The notes under the pieces are model-generated. The model was not told the DNA's origin and did not search any database. It worked only from the letters and a program-made list of their open reading frames with translations. From UBA4738 sp002413305 (lineage in GTDB: Bacteria > Actinomycetota > UBA4738), in contig DAIUAM010000040.1 in NCBI GenBank assembly GCA_036847185.1, forward strand, positions 1 to 28,413: a DNA stretch of 28,413 nucleotides, read 5' to 3'. The position numbers and the translations under genes are program-made. Below, one piece after another: positions 7,939 through 15,406 of the stretch (the stretch's first letter is position 1; the number at the start of each line of letters is the position of its first letter).

Positions 7939-8238
7939 ATGAACCGTCAGGCCAAACGGATGATGCAGAAGCAGAAGACCACGGGCCCCGACCGGCTCGA
8001 GTCGATGCAGCGCCGCCGGCAGGTCACCCAGCCCGGCGAGCGCCGCAAGCGCACGCCCATCCGCGTGTTCCTGAAGGAGGTTCGCCAGGAGCTGAACAAG
8101 GTCGCGTGGCCGAGCCGGCAGGAGATGATCGCGTACACCGTCGTCGTCCTGGTGTCGGTGGTGTTCCTGACCTCGCTCGTCTTCGCGATGGACCTGGGTT
8201 TCTCCAAGGCCGTCATCCACATCTTCGGCGGCCAGTGA
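7939..8238 (+). CDS. secE: Preprotein translocase subunit SecE
   Basis: A 99-residue inner-membrane component of the SecYEG channel. The long basic cytoplasmic N-terminus (to about 55) is followed by the conserved FLKEVRQELNKVAWPSRQEM amphipathic region and a single transmembrane helix (YTVVVLVSVVFLTSLVFAM). AAGGAG is 5 bases before the ATG. It lies just after tRNA-Trp and 31 bases before nusG, with which it is normally co-transcribed. Confidence 0.95.
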   Translation: MNRQAKRMMQKQKTTGPDRLESMQRRRQVTQPGERRKRTPIRVFLKEVRQELNKVAWPSRQEMIAYTVVVLVSVVFLTSLVFAMDLGFSKAVIHIFGGQ

Positions 8239-8269
8239 CCCGCCGAACCGAACCCACACGCTGATCCCC

Positions 8270-9295
8270 ATGGACGACATCGAACAGACCGAAGGACCCT
8301 TCACGCCCGAGAGCGACGACTCCACGACCGGCGGGTCGGAGGAGGATCTCGTGACGGCGCCGGAGTCGAGCGAGAGCGCGGCGCCCGAGGCCGGATCCGA
8401 GACGGATGAAGCGCCCCAGCCCGCCGAAGCCGAGGTCGAGGAGGCCGAAGCCGAAGAAGCGATCGAGGAGGCCGAAGCCGAAGAAGCGGTAGAGGAAGCG
8501 ATCGAGGAGGCCGAAGCCGAAGAAGCGGTAGAGGAAGCGATCGAGGAGGCCGAAGCCGAAGAAGCGGTAGAGGAAGCTTTGGTCGAAGAAGCGATCGAGG
8601 AAGCTTTGGTCGAAGAAGCAGTCGAAGAAGCGGTCGACGAAGCGATCGAGGAAGCCTTGGTCGAAGAGGTTGCGGCAGCAGAGGAAGCGCCCGTCCCGGC
8701 GGCCGCCGAGGCGGAGGATGGGGAGGAAGCGGGCCCCGTCGCTGCTTCGCCCTTCGACCCCCCCGGCGACTGGTACGTGGTCCACACCTACGCGGGCTAC
8801 GAGAACAAGGTCAAGGCCAACCTGCACTCCCGCATCGGTTCGATGCAGATGGAGGACAAGATCTTCGACGTCGTGATCCCCATGGAGGACGTCATGGAGA
8901 TCAAGGGTGGCAAGAAACAGGTCGTTCAGCGCAAGGTCTTCCCGGGTTACCTGCTCGTGAAGATGATCTACGACAACGACTCCTGGTACGTCGTGCGCAA
9001 CACGCCGGGGGTGACCGGATTCGTCTCCAGCGGCACCGGCACCAAGCCGACCCCCCTGTCGCGGCGCGAGGTCGAGAAGATCCTCGCCGTGAAGGAGGAG
9101 ACGCACGAGAAGCCGACCTTCCGCCTCGAGTGGGAGGAAGGCGACGTGGTGCGGATCGTCGCCGGCCCGTTCGCCGACTTCACCGGTACCATCTCGGAGA
9201 TCAACGTCGAACAGTCGAAGCTGAAGGTGCTGGTGAACATCTTCGACCGGGAGACGCCCGTCGAGCTGGCGTTCGACCAGGTCGCGAAGTCGTGA
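8270..9295 (+). CDS. nusG: Transcription elongation factor NusG with long acidic N-terminus
   Basis: A 341-residue protein. The NGN domain begins near residue 167 (WYVVHTYAGYENKVKANL) and contains FPGYLLVKM; the KOW domain is at the C-terminus (GDVVRIVAGPFADFTGTI). NusG binds RNA polymerase through NGN and modulates elongation, termination and coupling to ribosomes. The first 160 or so residues are almost only Glu and Ala, with a 13-residue unit (AEAEEAVEEAIEE) repeated in tandem. Acidic N-terminal extensions occur in actinobacterial NusG, but this one is long and highly repetitive; bacterial NusG without it is about 180 residues. The stretch is probably a charged helix or a disordered tail. 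Confidence 0.95.
   Translation: MDDIEQTEGPFTPESDDSTTGGSEEDLVTAPESSESAAPEAGSETDEAPQPAEAEVEEAEAEEAIEEAEAEEAVEEAIEEAEAEEAVEEAIEEAEAEEAVEEALVEEAIEEALVEEAVEEAVDEAIEEALVEEVAAAEEAPVPAAAEAEDGEEAGPVAASPFDPPGDWYVVHTYAGYENKVKANLHSRIGSMQMEDKIFDVVIPMEDVMEIKGGKKQVVQRKVFPGYLLVKMIYDNDSWYVVRNTPGVTGFVSSGTGTKPTPLSRREVEKILAVKEETHEKPTFRLEWEEGDVVRIVAGPFADFTGTISEINVEQSKLKVLVNIFDRETPVELAFDQVAKS
8471..8587. repeat. 39-bp tandem repeat inside nusG
   Basis: Units start at 8471, 8510 and 8549, the third diverging toward its end. Each encodes 13 residues of Glu/Ala pattern. Shorter related units continue to about 8665. The exact period keeps the reading frame, so copy number can change without disrupting NusG. Confidence 0.85.
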
Positions 9296-9372
9296 CCGCA
9301 AGGAAGAAGTAAAGCAACCTTACGAGGCGCGGGAGGCCGAACGGCCGCCGGAACCGCGGGAGGTGTTCGAAA

Positions 9373-9825
9373 GTGGCGAACGGTGCACCAGCGCCGCGCA
9401 GGCGCAAGAAGATCACGGCGATCGTCAAGCTCCAGATCAAAGCCGCGATGGCGACGCCGGCTCCGCCGGTCGGGACGGCTCTCGGCCAGCACGGTGTCAA
9501 CATCATGGAGTTCTGCAGGCAGTACAACGAAGCGACCCAGGCCCAGATGGGACAGGTCATCCCCGTCGAGCTCACCATCTACGAGGACCGGTCCTTCACC
9601 TTCGTCACCAAGCAGCCGCCGGCCGCCGAGCTCATCAAGCAGGCCGCCAGCGTCGAGAAGGGCTCGGCCGAGCCGAACCGGGTCAAGGTCGCCCGTCTCA
9701 CCCGGGAGCAGGTCCGGCAGATCGCCCAGGCGAAGATGGCCGACCTGAACGCGACGTCCGAAGAGGGCGCCATGAAGATCATCGAGGGCACCGCCCGGAG
9801 CATGGGGATCGAGGTGGGCGCATGA
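9373..9825 (+). CDS. rplK: 50S ribosomal protein L11
   Basis: A 150-residue L11, of the GTPase-associated centre of the ribosome. The N-terminal domain has the typical IKAAMATPAPPVGTALGQHG segment and the C-terminal RNA-binding domain runs from about residue 75. GTG start, with GGGAGG 9 bases upstream. Its TGA overlaps the ATG of rplA, so the two are translationally coupled. Confidence 0.96.
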   Translation: MANGAPAPRRRKKITAIVKLQIKAAMATPAPPVGTALGQHGVNIMEFCRQYNEATQAQMGQVIPVELTIYEDRSFTFVTKQPPAAELIKQAASVEKGSAEPNRVKVARLTREQVRQIAQAKMADLNATSEEGAMKIIEGTARSMGIEVGA

Positions 9826-10556
9826 GCGGCAAGGGCAAGCGCTACCAGCAGGCCGCCCAGGCCGTCGACCGCGACAAGCAGTACACGCCGGCCGAAGCGC
9901 TCCAGCTCATGAAGACCCTGCCGGAGCCGAAGTTCGATGAGACGATCGAGTTGGCTTTCAAGCTGGGTGTCGACCCGCGCAAGGCCGACCAGATGGTCCG
10001 GGGCACGGTTTCGCTCCCGCACGGGACGGGCCGCAGCGTGCGGGTGGCGGCGTTCGCCACCGGGGACAAGGCTCGGGAGGCCGAAGAGGCCGGCGCCGAC
10101 GTCGTGGGCGGCGAGGACCTGGTCAACGAGGTCATGAAGGGCAACATCGACTTCGACGCCGCCGTCGCCACCCCCGACGTGATGGGCCTGGTCGGACGGG
10201 CTGGTCGGGTGCTCGGGCCACGCGGCCTCATGCCGAACCCCAAGGCGGGAACGGTGACCATGGACATCGGTAAGGCCGTCCGCGACATCAAGGCGGGCAA
10301 ACTCGAATACCGCGTCGATCGCCAGGGGAACCTGCACCTGATCATGGGCAAGCGTTCGTTCGACGAGCAGCGCCTGCTGGACAACTACCTGGCGGTGGTC
10401 GACGAGGTCATCCGGGCTAAGCCCTCCACGGCGAAAGGCCGGTACCTGAAAACGGTCACGATGTCGAGCACCATGGGACCCGGGATCAGGATCGACCCGA
10501 ACCGGGTGCGCGATGTCGGCGCGGACGGCTCGACCGGCGGCGAAGCGACCGGGTAG
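9822..10556 (+). CDS. rplA: 50S ribosomal protein L1
   Basis: A 244-residue L1, which forms the L1 stalk and, in many bacteria, represses its own operon by binding the mRNA leader. Conserved GRAGRVLGPRGLMPNPKAGT and the C-terminal TMSSTMGPGIRID are visible. It overlaps rplK by four bases (ATGA). A short C-terminal extension follows the usual end of the family. Confidence 0.96.
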   Translation: MSGKGKRYQQAAQAVDRDKQYTPAEALQLMKTLPEPKFDETIELAFKLGVDPRKADQMVRGTVSLPHGTGRSVRVAAFATGDKAREAEEAGADVVGGEDLVNEVMKGNIDFDAAVATPDVMGLVGRAGRVLGPRGLMPNPKAGTVTMDIGKAVRDIKAGKLEYRVDRQGNLHLIMGKRSFDEQRLLDNYLAVVDEVIRAKPSTAKGRYLKTVTMSSTMGPGIRIDPNRVRDVGADGSTGGEATG

Positions 10557-10595
10557 CGCGGCCGCTCGGCCCGCGGACTTCTCGGAAGGGAGCCC

Positions 10596-11297
10596 ATGAG
10601 CGACCCCCGGATCGCCCGAACCGAAGCCCGCGCCGCCACGTTCGCCCGGGTCACCGTGGTAACCCTGGTGCTCGGGGCGATCGGCCTGGCCTTCGCCATC
10701 AACCAATTGGTGTTCGACATCCAGCAGCGGGCGGCGATCGTTTCCGGGCTGCCCAGGCTGACCGAGCTGTCCCAGAGCCATACCGCGTTGGTCGACCTCG
10801 GCCGCGTGCTGCCGGCCGTGTTCGGCGTGGCGGTCGTCTCGTGGCTGGGGTGGCAGTTCGAAGCGCACCGGATGCTGTGGCGGACGAGCGCCACACGGCC
10901 TCGGTTCCGCCCGGGCGTGGCGGTCGCGGCGTGGGCGGTGCCGGCGGCGAACGTCATCGCCCCGCCGCTGGCGATGGCCGAGCTATGGTGGAGGAGCGAC
11001 CCCCGCGAATCGCCGGCCAAGGGGTTCCTCCTCATCTTCCTGTGGTGGGTAGTCCTGCTGGCAACGCTGACCATGGCCGCCCTGGCCCTGGTCTCCATGA
11101 CGCGACCTCCAGTGACGAACCATGACCTGGTGGCCCGTGACTGGTACTTCGTGGGAGCCAGTGCCTGCGCCCTGCTGGGCACCCCGCTGGCCGTGGCCCT
11201 GATCGCCGGCGTCAACGGGCGGCAGCGGTTCGGGATGGATCGGGCCCAGGGGAACCGAACCTGGTCGGAGCTGCGCGTGCGGCGGGACGCAAGCTGA
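10596..11297 (+). CDS. DUF4328 membrane protein
   Basis: A 233-residue protein with about five hydrophobic segments (about 18-38, 70-88, 108-127, 143-165, 185-205). The central motif RFRPGVAVAAW, then VPAANVIAPP and ELWW, is the signature of DUF4328 proteins found in actinomycetes. Function unknown. The start ATG is preceded by GGAAGGGAG. It separates rplKA from rplJL, together with the next small gene, and may be co-transcribed with rplA. Confidence 0.8.
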   Translation: MSDPRIARTEARAATFARVTVVTLVLGAIGLAFAINQLVFDIQQRAAIVSGLPRLTELSQSHTALVDLGRVLPAVFGVAVVSWLGWQFEAHRMLWRTSATRPRFRPGVAVAAWAVPAANVIAPPLAMAELWWRSDPRESPAKGFLLIFLWWVVLLATLTMAALALVSMTRPPVTNHDLVARDWYFVGASACALLGTPLAVALIAGVNGRQRFGMDRAQGNRTWSELRVRRDAS

Positions 11298-11407
11298 GGT
11301 CCGCTCCCCCTGGGAAGCTTCCCGGGTGGGCCGAACGGGCGCGCGGAATTAACCTCGTGTTCATCTTCGCCCTGGCCGGTCGCGCCCCGCGCGACTACCA
11401 TGCCACC

Positions 11408-11638
11408 GTGGTCATCGCCTACATCCTGGTCCAGGTCGCGAGCGGTTCGCCGGGCGTCTCCCGCGAGATCGCCAAGATCAAGGGCGTCGAGTCATCCGAG
11501 GACGTCTCCGGCCCCTACGACATCATCGCCCGGGCCGAGGCCAGGAGCCTGAAGGAGCTGGGGGACAAGGTGCTGGGAGCCATCCATGGCCTGGAGGGCG
11601 TGGTCCGAACGCTGACCTGCCCGGTCGTCCACGGCTGA
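11408..11638 (+). CDS. Stand-alone Lrp/AsnC ligand-binding domain protein
   Basis: A 76-residue protein equivalent to the C-terminal RAM (ligand-binding and oligomerisation) domain of Lrp/AsnC regulators, without the DNA-binding half: IAYILVQVASG, IKGVESSEDVSGPYDIIARAEA and LEGVVRTLTCPVV. Such small proteins may modulate full-length Lrp proteins or sense amino acids; the ligand is unknown. I chose the GTG at 11408 because it begins right at the domain; a GTG at 11357 would add 17 residues that look unrelated. Confidence 0.8.
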   Translation: MVIAYILVQVASGSPGVSREIAKIKGVESSEDVSGPYDIIARAEARSLKELGDKVLGAIHGLEGVVRTLTCPVVHG

Positions 11639-11653
11639 GCCACCGGTTCTCCC

Positions 11654-11687
11654 GACGCCCCGGTTCGCCGCCAACGCTCGGGGCGTC
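11654..11687 (+). terminator. Hairpin after the AsnC-like gene
   Basis: GACGCCCCG (11654-11662) and CGGGGCGTC (11679-11687) form a perfect 9-bp stem with a 16-base loop, 15 bases after the stop codon. No T-run follows, so this would be a U-less terminator as often proposed for actinomycetes, or a processing stem. Confidence 0.4.
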
Positions 11688-11718
11688 CGTCGATGACCGG
11701 CCAAGCGTCGTCGACTTG

Positions 11719-11748
11719 TTGACGCTCGTTCGCTCGGACCCGTAGGCT
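11719..11748 (+). promoter_or_regulatory. Promoter of the rplJ-rplL transcript
   Basis: TTGACG (11719-11724) and TAGGCT (11743-11748) with an 18-base spacer precede the long leader of rplJ. Confidence 0.6.
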
Positions 11749-11753
11749 GACCC

Positions 11754-11935
11754 GTGCCGAAGACCGCAGGGGTCGTCATGACGTAATCCCCGTACGGGGC
11801 ACCTGCCGAGGCCAAGAGTCGCGAGCGATCGCTTTCGCGCCTCCGCCAAGTTCTTCGGCGGGGGCGTTTTCGTTGGACGAGCGCCTCCGGCCCGACGAGC
11901 GGTTCGGCCTCGAAGGGGAAGGCCGGAGGAAGAGG
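11754..11935 (+). promoter_or_regulatory. Probable ribosomal protein L10 leader
   Basis: About 190 bases of untranslated leader separate the promoter from rplJ. It opens with GCCGAAGACCGCAGGGGTC and contains GCACCTGCCGAGG, elements typical of the actinobacterial L10 leader, to which the L10(L12)4 complex binds to repress rplJL. It ends in an attenuator hairpin. The structure was judged by eye; a covariance-model match was not run. Confidence 0.6.
11838..11870 (+). terminator. Attenuator hairpin in the L10 leader
   Basis: CGCCTCCGCC (11838-11847) pairs with GGCGGGGGCG (11857-11866), one G-U pair, loop of 9 bases, followed by TTTT. It stands 70 bases before rplJ, suited to premature termination of the L10-L12 transcript. 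Confidence 0.6.
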
Positions 11936-11939
11936 TGAC

Positions 11940-12461
11940 ATGCCGAAGCCGGAGAAGGTCCGACAAGTCAAGGAGCTGACCGAGCGCTTCAAAGTCTCGG
12001 GCGGTGCGATGTTTACGGAATACCGCGGCCTGACGGTGAAAGACATCACCGAGCTGCGCCGAGCGCTCCGGGACGCCGACGCGACCCTGGCCGTGACCAA
12101 GAACACCCTGACCCGGATCGCCGCCAGGGACGCTGGCCTCGAGGACGCGTTGCCGCTCCTGGAAGGCCCCACCGCAGTGGCGTTCATGAAGGGCGACGCC
12201 GTCCAGGGCGCGAAGGCGTTGCTGGAACTGGCCCGGCGCTATCCGGCACTGGTCATCAAGGGCGCCTTGATCGAAGGCCGGGTCCTGGGCGAGGACGACG
12301 CGCGGTCGCTGGCCACGATCGACACGAAGGAGGTCTCGGCTGCGAAGGTGGCCGGCATCCTGCAGGCCCCGGTCGCCCGCATCGCGTACCTCCTTCAGGC
12401 ACCGCTCCAGCGGATCGCCTATGCCCTGGCCGAACGCGGCCGTCAAACCGCTCAAGCGTGA
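11940..12461 (+). CDS. rplJ: 50S ribosomal protein L10
   Basis: A 173-residue L10, which anchors L7/L12 dimers to the ribosome. The N-terminal RNA-binding domain (MFTEYRGLTVKDITELRRAL, VTKNTLTRIA) is well conserved, and the C-terminal helix that holds L12 dimers is present (AGILQAPVARIAYLLQAPLQ). ATG preceded by AGGAAGAGG. The gene for L7/L12 starts 26 bases later. Confidence 0.96.
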   Translation: MPKPEKVRQVKELTERFKVSGGAMFTEYRGLTVKDITELRRALRDADATLAVTKNTLTRIAARDAGLEDALPLLEGPTAVAFMKGDAVQGAKALLELARRYPALVIKGALIEGRVLGEDDARSLATIDTKEVSAAKVAGILQAPVARIAYLLQAPLQRIAYALAERGRQTAQA

Positions 12462-12487
12462 GCACGAGAGAGAAGGAGAGGAACGAC

Positions 12488-12880
12488 ATGGCGAAGCTTT
12501 CCGTCGACGAGATCCTCGACGCGATCAAGGAGCTCTCGATCATCGAGGCTGCCGATCTGTCGAAGAAGATCGAAGAGGAGTTCGGCATCCAGGCTGCCGC
12601 ACCGATGGCGGTCGGCATGGCCGCAGGCGGTGGCGGTGGCGCTGCGGCCGAGGAAGAGGCCGAGGAGCAGACCGAGTTCGACGTGATCCTGCAGGCGGCC
12701 GGGGACAAGAAGATCCAGGTCATCAAGGAGGTCCGGGCCCTCACCAACCTCGGGCTGAAAGAAGCGAAGGACCTGGTCGACAGCGCCCCGAAGCCGGTCC
12801 TGGAGCGCGTGCCGAAGGAGCAGGCGGAGGCGGCCAAGGAGAAGATCGAGGCGGCCGGCGGGACGGTGCAGGTCAAGTGA
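12488..12880 (+). CDS. rplL: 50S ribosomal protein L7/L12
   Basis: A 130-residue stalk protein. It has the dimerising N-terminal helices (to about residue 35), an Ala/Gly/Glu-rich hinge and the C-terminal factor-binding domain (FDVILQAAGDKKIQVIKEVRALTNLGLKEAK is spread over residues 62-95). AAGGAG lies about 10 bases before the ATG; an upstream ATG in the same frame at 12458 overlaps the end of rplJ and is less likely. Normally rpoB would be nearby; here the interrupted kinase and the mobile element intervene. Confidence 0.96.
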   Translation: MAKLSVDEILDAIKELSIIEAADLSKKIEEEFGIQAAAPMAVGMAAGGGGGAAAEEEAEEQTEFDVILQAAGDKKIQVIKEVRALTNLGLKEAKDLVDSAPKPVLERVPKEQAEAAKEKIEAAGGTVQVK

Positions 12881-12941
12881 CCCGTTGCGACAGTCGGTGG
12901 CGCTGACCTGGCGGCCTCGTCCGTTGCCGCGTCAACCTGAC

Positions 12942-13337
12942 TCAGGTGGGATGGGCGTTCCGCTCTGAGATCGAGTCCATCGGGATGACCGAGCAAGGAA
13001 GCTCGACGCGGAACGACGCTCCGCCGCCTGGTCGATCCTCGACCCAGGTGCGGCCTCCATGGAGTTCGGCGAACTTGGCGACCAAGGAGAGTCCGATGCC
13101 TGAGCCCGGCGATGGATGGTCGCCGGGGCCCTGATAGAAGGGCTCGAAGATACCCGCGGCCAGTTCACGCGGAATGCCCGGGCCCGCGTCTTCAACGACC
13201 AGAAGCACGCCTCCCGGACAGGCTTCGATCCGGAGCCAGATGGGCGTACCGGCCGGGGTGTGTTTCACGGCGTTCGCCAACAGGTTGTCCACGATGCGCT
13301 CCACCTTCCCCGCGTCGACATCGGCGACCAGTGGCGC
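12942..13337 (-). pseudogene. Sensor histidine kinase, C-terminal ATPase half (split by the element)
   Basis: About 131 chromosomal codons encode the HATPase domain of a histidine kinase: N-box DNLLANAVKHTP, G1-box VEDAGPGIP, F-box IFEPFYQ and G2-box GSGIGLSLVAKFAELHGG. The frame continues across attL into the element up to a GTG at 13400, which would add about 20 unrelated residues. The matching N-terminal half lies at 22186-23201 on the same strand. Joining the halves at GGCGC gives one frame through V-N-I-A-P-L-V-A-D. As it stands, the ATPase domain is cut from its sensor and phospho-acceptor domain. Confidence 0.92.
13333..13337. other. attL core of the integrated element
   Basis: GGCGC, shared with 22186-22190, marks the left junction. 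Left of it the sequence encodes the kinase; right of it the kinase similarity ends. Around the core the two junctions also match loosely over about 21 bases (GAC at both outer ends). Such a short core fits a serine recombinase. Confidence 0.8.
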
Positions 13338-13346
13338 CACGTCGAC

Positions 13347-13386
13347 TAACGTGTACTCGTTACACCGGGAGACGCGATAGACTATC
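13347..13386. promoter_or_regulatory. Palindromes between attL and the integrase start
   Basis: Three short inverted repeats precede the integrase. AACG-6-CGTT spans 13349-13362, GTGTA-5-TACAC spans 13351-13365 and overlaps it, and GATAG-A-CTATC spans 13376-13386. They could be binding sites of the recombinase or of a regulator of the int promoter. TAGACT at 13378-13383 may act as -10. Confidence 0.4.
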
Positions 13387-13417
13387 CCCAGCACGACCAC
13401 AACGAGGGGAGGTCCCG

Positions 13418-14893
13418 GTGACCAAGACCAAGAACGGCAAGACCGCGGCGGGGTATCTCCGGGTGTCGCAGGCCCGAGACGGCATGCTGGCCGACAGCAT
13501 CTACCGCCAGGAGATCGAGGGTTACGCCAGCGCCTACGGGTACCGGCTGGCCGAAGTGTTCGCCGACCTGGACTTCAGCGGGCGCAAGGGCTCGAAGGCT
13601 CGCCCGGCGTTTACCACCATGCTGGAGCGGCGCGACGAGTTCGACCTGATCATCGTGCCGAAACTGTCCAGGTTCGGACGGTCCATGAAGGACAACCTCG
13701 CGGCGTATGACGTGCTCGAAGGCTCCGGGGTCGGGATCGCCTTTCTCGATCTTCGGATGGACACCACGACCTCGGGCGGCAAGCTGATGCGAAACGTCCT
13801 GACCGCCCTGGCCGAGTACGAGTCGGACCTGATCAGCGAGCGGTGGAAGGACACCCACCGGTACCTCGCGAAGAACGGTCGCCACCTGGGCGGTGTCACG
13901 GTTCCGTTCGGGTACCAGTATGTGGACAAGCAACTGAGTCCCCACCCGAGTCAGGCACCCGAGGCCCGGCTCATCTTCGAGCGATTCGCGGCCGGGTGGG
14001 GCCTGCGCGCCATCGCCCGGGACCTGAACGAACGGGGAGTGACGTGCCAGCGCGGGAGCAAGGTGTGGAATCAGAGCCGGATCGCCCGGATCCTGGACAA
14101 CCCCACCTTCGCCGGGTATCGCCACTACGGCGACGAACTCACCGAGGGCCAATGGGAGCCGCTGATCGACCGGAAGCTCTGGGAGCGGGTGAAGCTCACC
14201 CGCATGGCCACCAAGGCATCCCGGCCGGCGCTGAACCGCAAGGGCAAGGGCGGGAGCCTCCTGTCGGAACTCCTCACCTGCACGTGTGGCGCGCCGATGT
14301 GGCGTAGCACCGCATCGAACCCGGCCCGGTCCACCTACGAGTGCTCGAAGTCGGCCAGGAAGCGGGAAGGGGGCGAGTGCAGGGCGGGCGGGGTCGCGGC
14401 CGGACGGGTGGAGAACATCGTCACCGAGGCGTTCATGGAGCGGATCGCGGCACCGTTCGCCGCTCACGTCAGGAAGGCGCCCGAGAGGGCCTTCGGGGCG
14501 GCGACCCCGAGGGAGGATTCGACCGCCCGGCTCGCAAGAATCGACCGCAAGTTGGAGACGCTGGTCAGGCTGACGCTGGAGTCACCGGGACCAGCGACCG
14601 ACGCTACCTTCCGTCGTCAGGCCGAGGCCCTCGAAGCTGAGCGGGCGGAGGTGGCCGCCCAGGCCGCCCGCGACGAGGTAGCGTCACGCGCCACGCGGGC
14701 GCGGGCCGACTCGCTGGACGAACTGCGCGCCAGGGCGGCGGACATCCGGGCGGTGTGGACTGCGGCCACGGTGAGCGAGCGAAACGAGATGCTGCGCACC
14801 GCGATCAACAGCGTCACCGTGCTGCCGGATCGCGCTCGGCTGAAGGAGTTCATGATCGACTGGGTAGCCGCCCTGGAAGTGAACGCCGCCTGA
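13418..14893 (+). CDS. int: Large serine recombinase (site-specific integrase)
   Basis: A 491-residue serine integrase that integrates and excises the element. Catalytic domain residues about 10-150 with YLRVS (nucleophile S17), LDFSGRKGSKARPAF, PKLSRFGRSM and LTALAEYESDLISERW. The recombinase domain (about 165-270) carries VPFGYQY, GLRAIARDLNERG and RIARILDNPTFAG. The zinc-ribbon domain (about 280-340) has LTCTCGAPM and later cysteines in YECSK and GECRAG; a coiled-coil motif follows. GTG start chosen since GAGGGGAGG is 5 bases upstream and the conserved N-terminus begins right after. It starts 80 bases inside attL, the usual place. Excision would require a directionality factor, possibly the HTH protein at 15056. 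Confidence 0.95.
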   Translation: MTKTKNGKTAAGYLRVSQARDGMLADSIYRQEIEGYASAYGYRLAEVFADLDFSGRKGSKARPAFTTMLERRDEFDLIIVPKLSRFGRSMKDNLAAYDVLEGSGVGIAFLDLRMDTTTSGGKLMRNVLTALAEYESDLISERWKDTHRYLAKNGRHLGGVTVPFGYQYVDKQLSPHPSQAPEARLIFERFAAGWGLRAIARDLNERGVTCQRGSKVWNQSRIARILDNPTFAGYRHYGDELTEGQWEPLIDRKLWERVKLTRMATKASRPALNRKGKGGSLLSELLTCTCGAPMWRSTASNPARSTYECSKSARKREGGECRAGGVAAGRVENIVTEAFMERIAAPFAAHVRKAPERAFGAATPREDSTARLARIDRKLETLVRLTLESPGPATDATFRRQAEALEAERAEVAAQAARDEVASRATRARADSLDELRARAADIRAVWTAATVSERNEMLRTAINSVTVLPDRARLKEFMIDWVAALEVNAA

Positions 14894-15055
14894 CGTTTCC
14901 CGACCTTCCCGTCCTCGTGCGGCCTGGGTGCGGCCTGAGATTCGCCGGGGGTCAGTTCAACGTATCAGCTTGTCCCAGAACTCGAATGCTCGGTCGTCCT
15001 TCGCCGCGATCACCGTGAACCAGGGGACGCGCGGAGCGTTCGACCCCCCTGGGAG
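14894..15055. other. Short gap with an in-frame extension beyond the HTH stop codon
   Basis: No independent gene is seen between the integrase stop and the HTH gene. On the minus strand, 32 codons follow the amber stop of the HTH gene in the same frame, up to a TGA at 14957-14959, and look protein-like (VPWFTVIAAKDD, then FEFWDKLIR). Confidence 0.4.
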
Positions 15056-15274
15056 CTAGGCGGGGTCTGTCTCGGGCACCAGCCAGAGGAAGCCGGAAGG
15101 AGCCTCGATCTGCACCGCGCCCGGGAACCGGGCTGCCCTCAGCCATCGCTGAACGGTCCTGACAGACACCGCTTCACGCTGGGCTATCTCGCGAACCGTG
15201 AAGTACAGGGCTCCGCATGTGGCGCACGTCAGCACGCGGGGAACGTTAGCCGCTCCTGCCTCTTGACGCGTCAC
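15056..15274 (-). CDS. Small HTH protein (excisionase or regulator candidate)
   Basis: About 72 residues from the GTG at 15274. The core FTVREIAQREAVSVRTVQRWLRAARFPGAVQ is, in pieces, the MerR/excisionase-type winged helix-turn-helix; a C-terminal wing (GFLWLVPETDPA) ends at an amber codon. A CxxC (CATC) sits at the N-terminus. Next to the serine integrase, the likely roles are recombination directionality factor or repressor. The start is uncertain: the frame is open upstream and no strong Shine-Dalgarno marks one codon; a GTG at 15235 just ahead of the CxxC is an alternative. It is divergent from the small gene at 15407. Confidence 0.7.
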   Translation of the reverse strand: MTRQEAGAANVPRVLTCATCGALYFTVREIAQREAVSVRTVQRWLRAARFPGAVQIEAPSGFLWLVPETDPA

Positions 15275-15336
15275 GCGATGGGGATGTACGAACGTGACTT
15301 CCCCTTCACGGGAGAGTTCGACTGGACGGTCGCCTG

Positions 15337-15376
15337 ACGCGTGGTGAGGTTCCCCAACGCGTGGTGAGGTTCCCCA
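15337..15376. repeat. 20-bp tandem repeat in the divergent promoter region
   Basis: ACGCGTGGTGAGGTTCCCCA occurs twice without gap (15337-15356 and 15357-15376). The period of 20 puts both copies on the same face of the helix. A related GACGCGTC palindrome lies near 15265. The site sits between the HTH gene (minus) and the small plus-strand gene, suggesting operators for the HTH protein. Confidence 0.6.
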
Positions 15377-15406
15377 ACAGGACTGGTTGCGAGGGAGGGG
15401 AGGAAC

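Noticed and set aside
12934..12946. Palindrome ACCTGA-C-TCAGGT after rplL as a terminator
   Set aside because: The 6-bp stem is short, has a one-base loop and no T-run on either strand.
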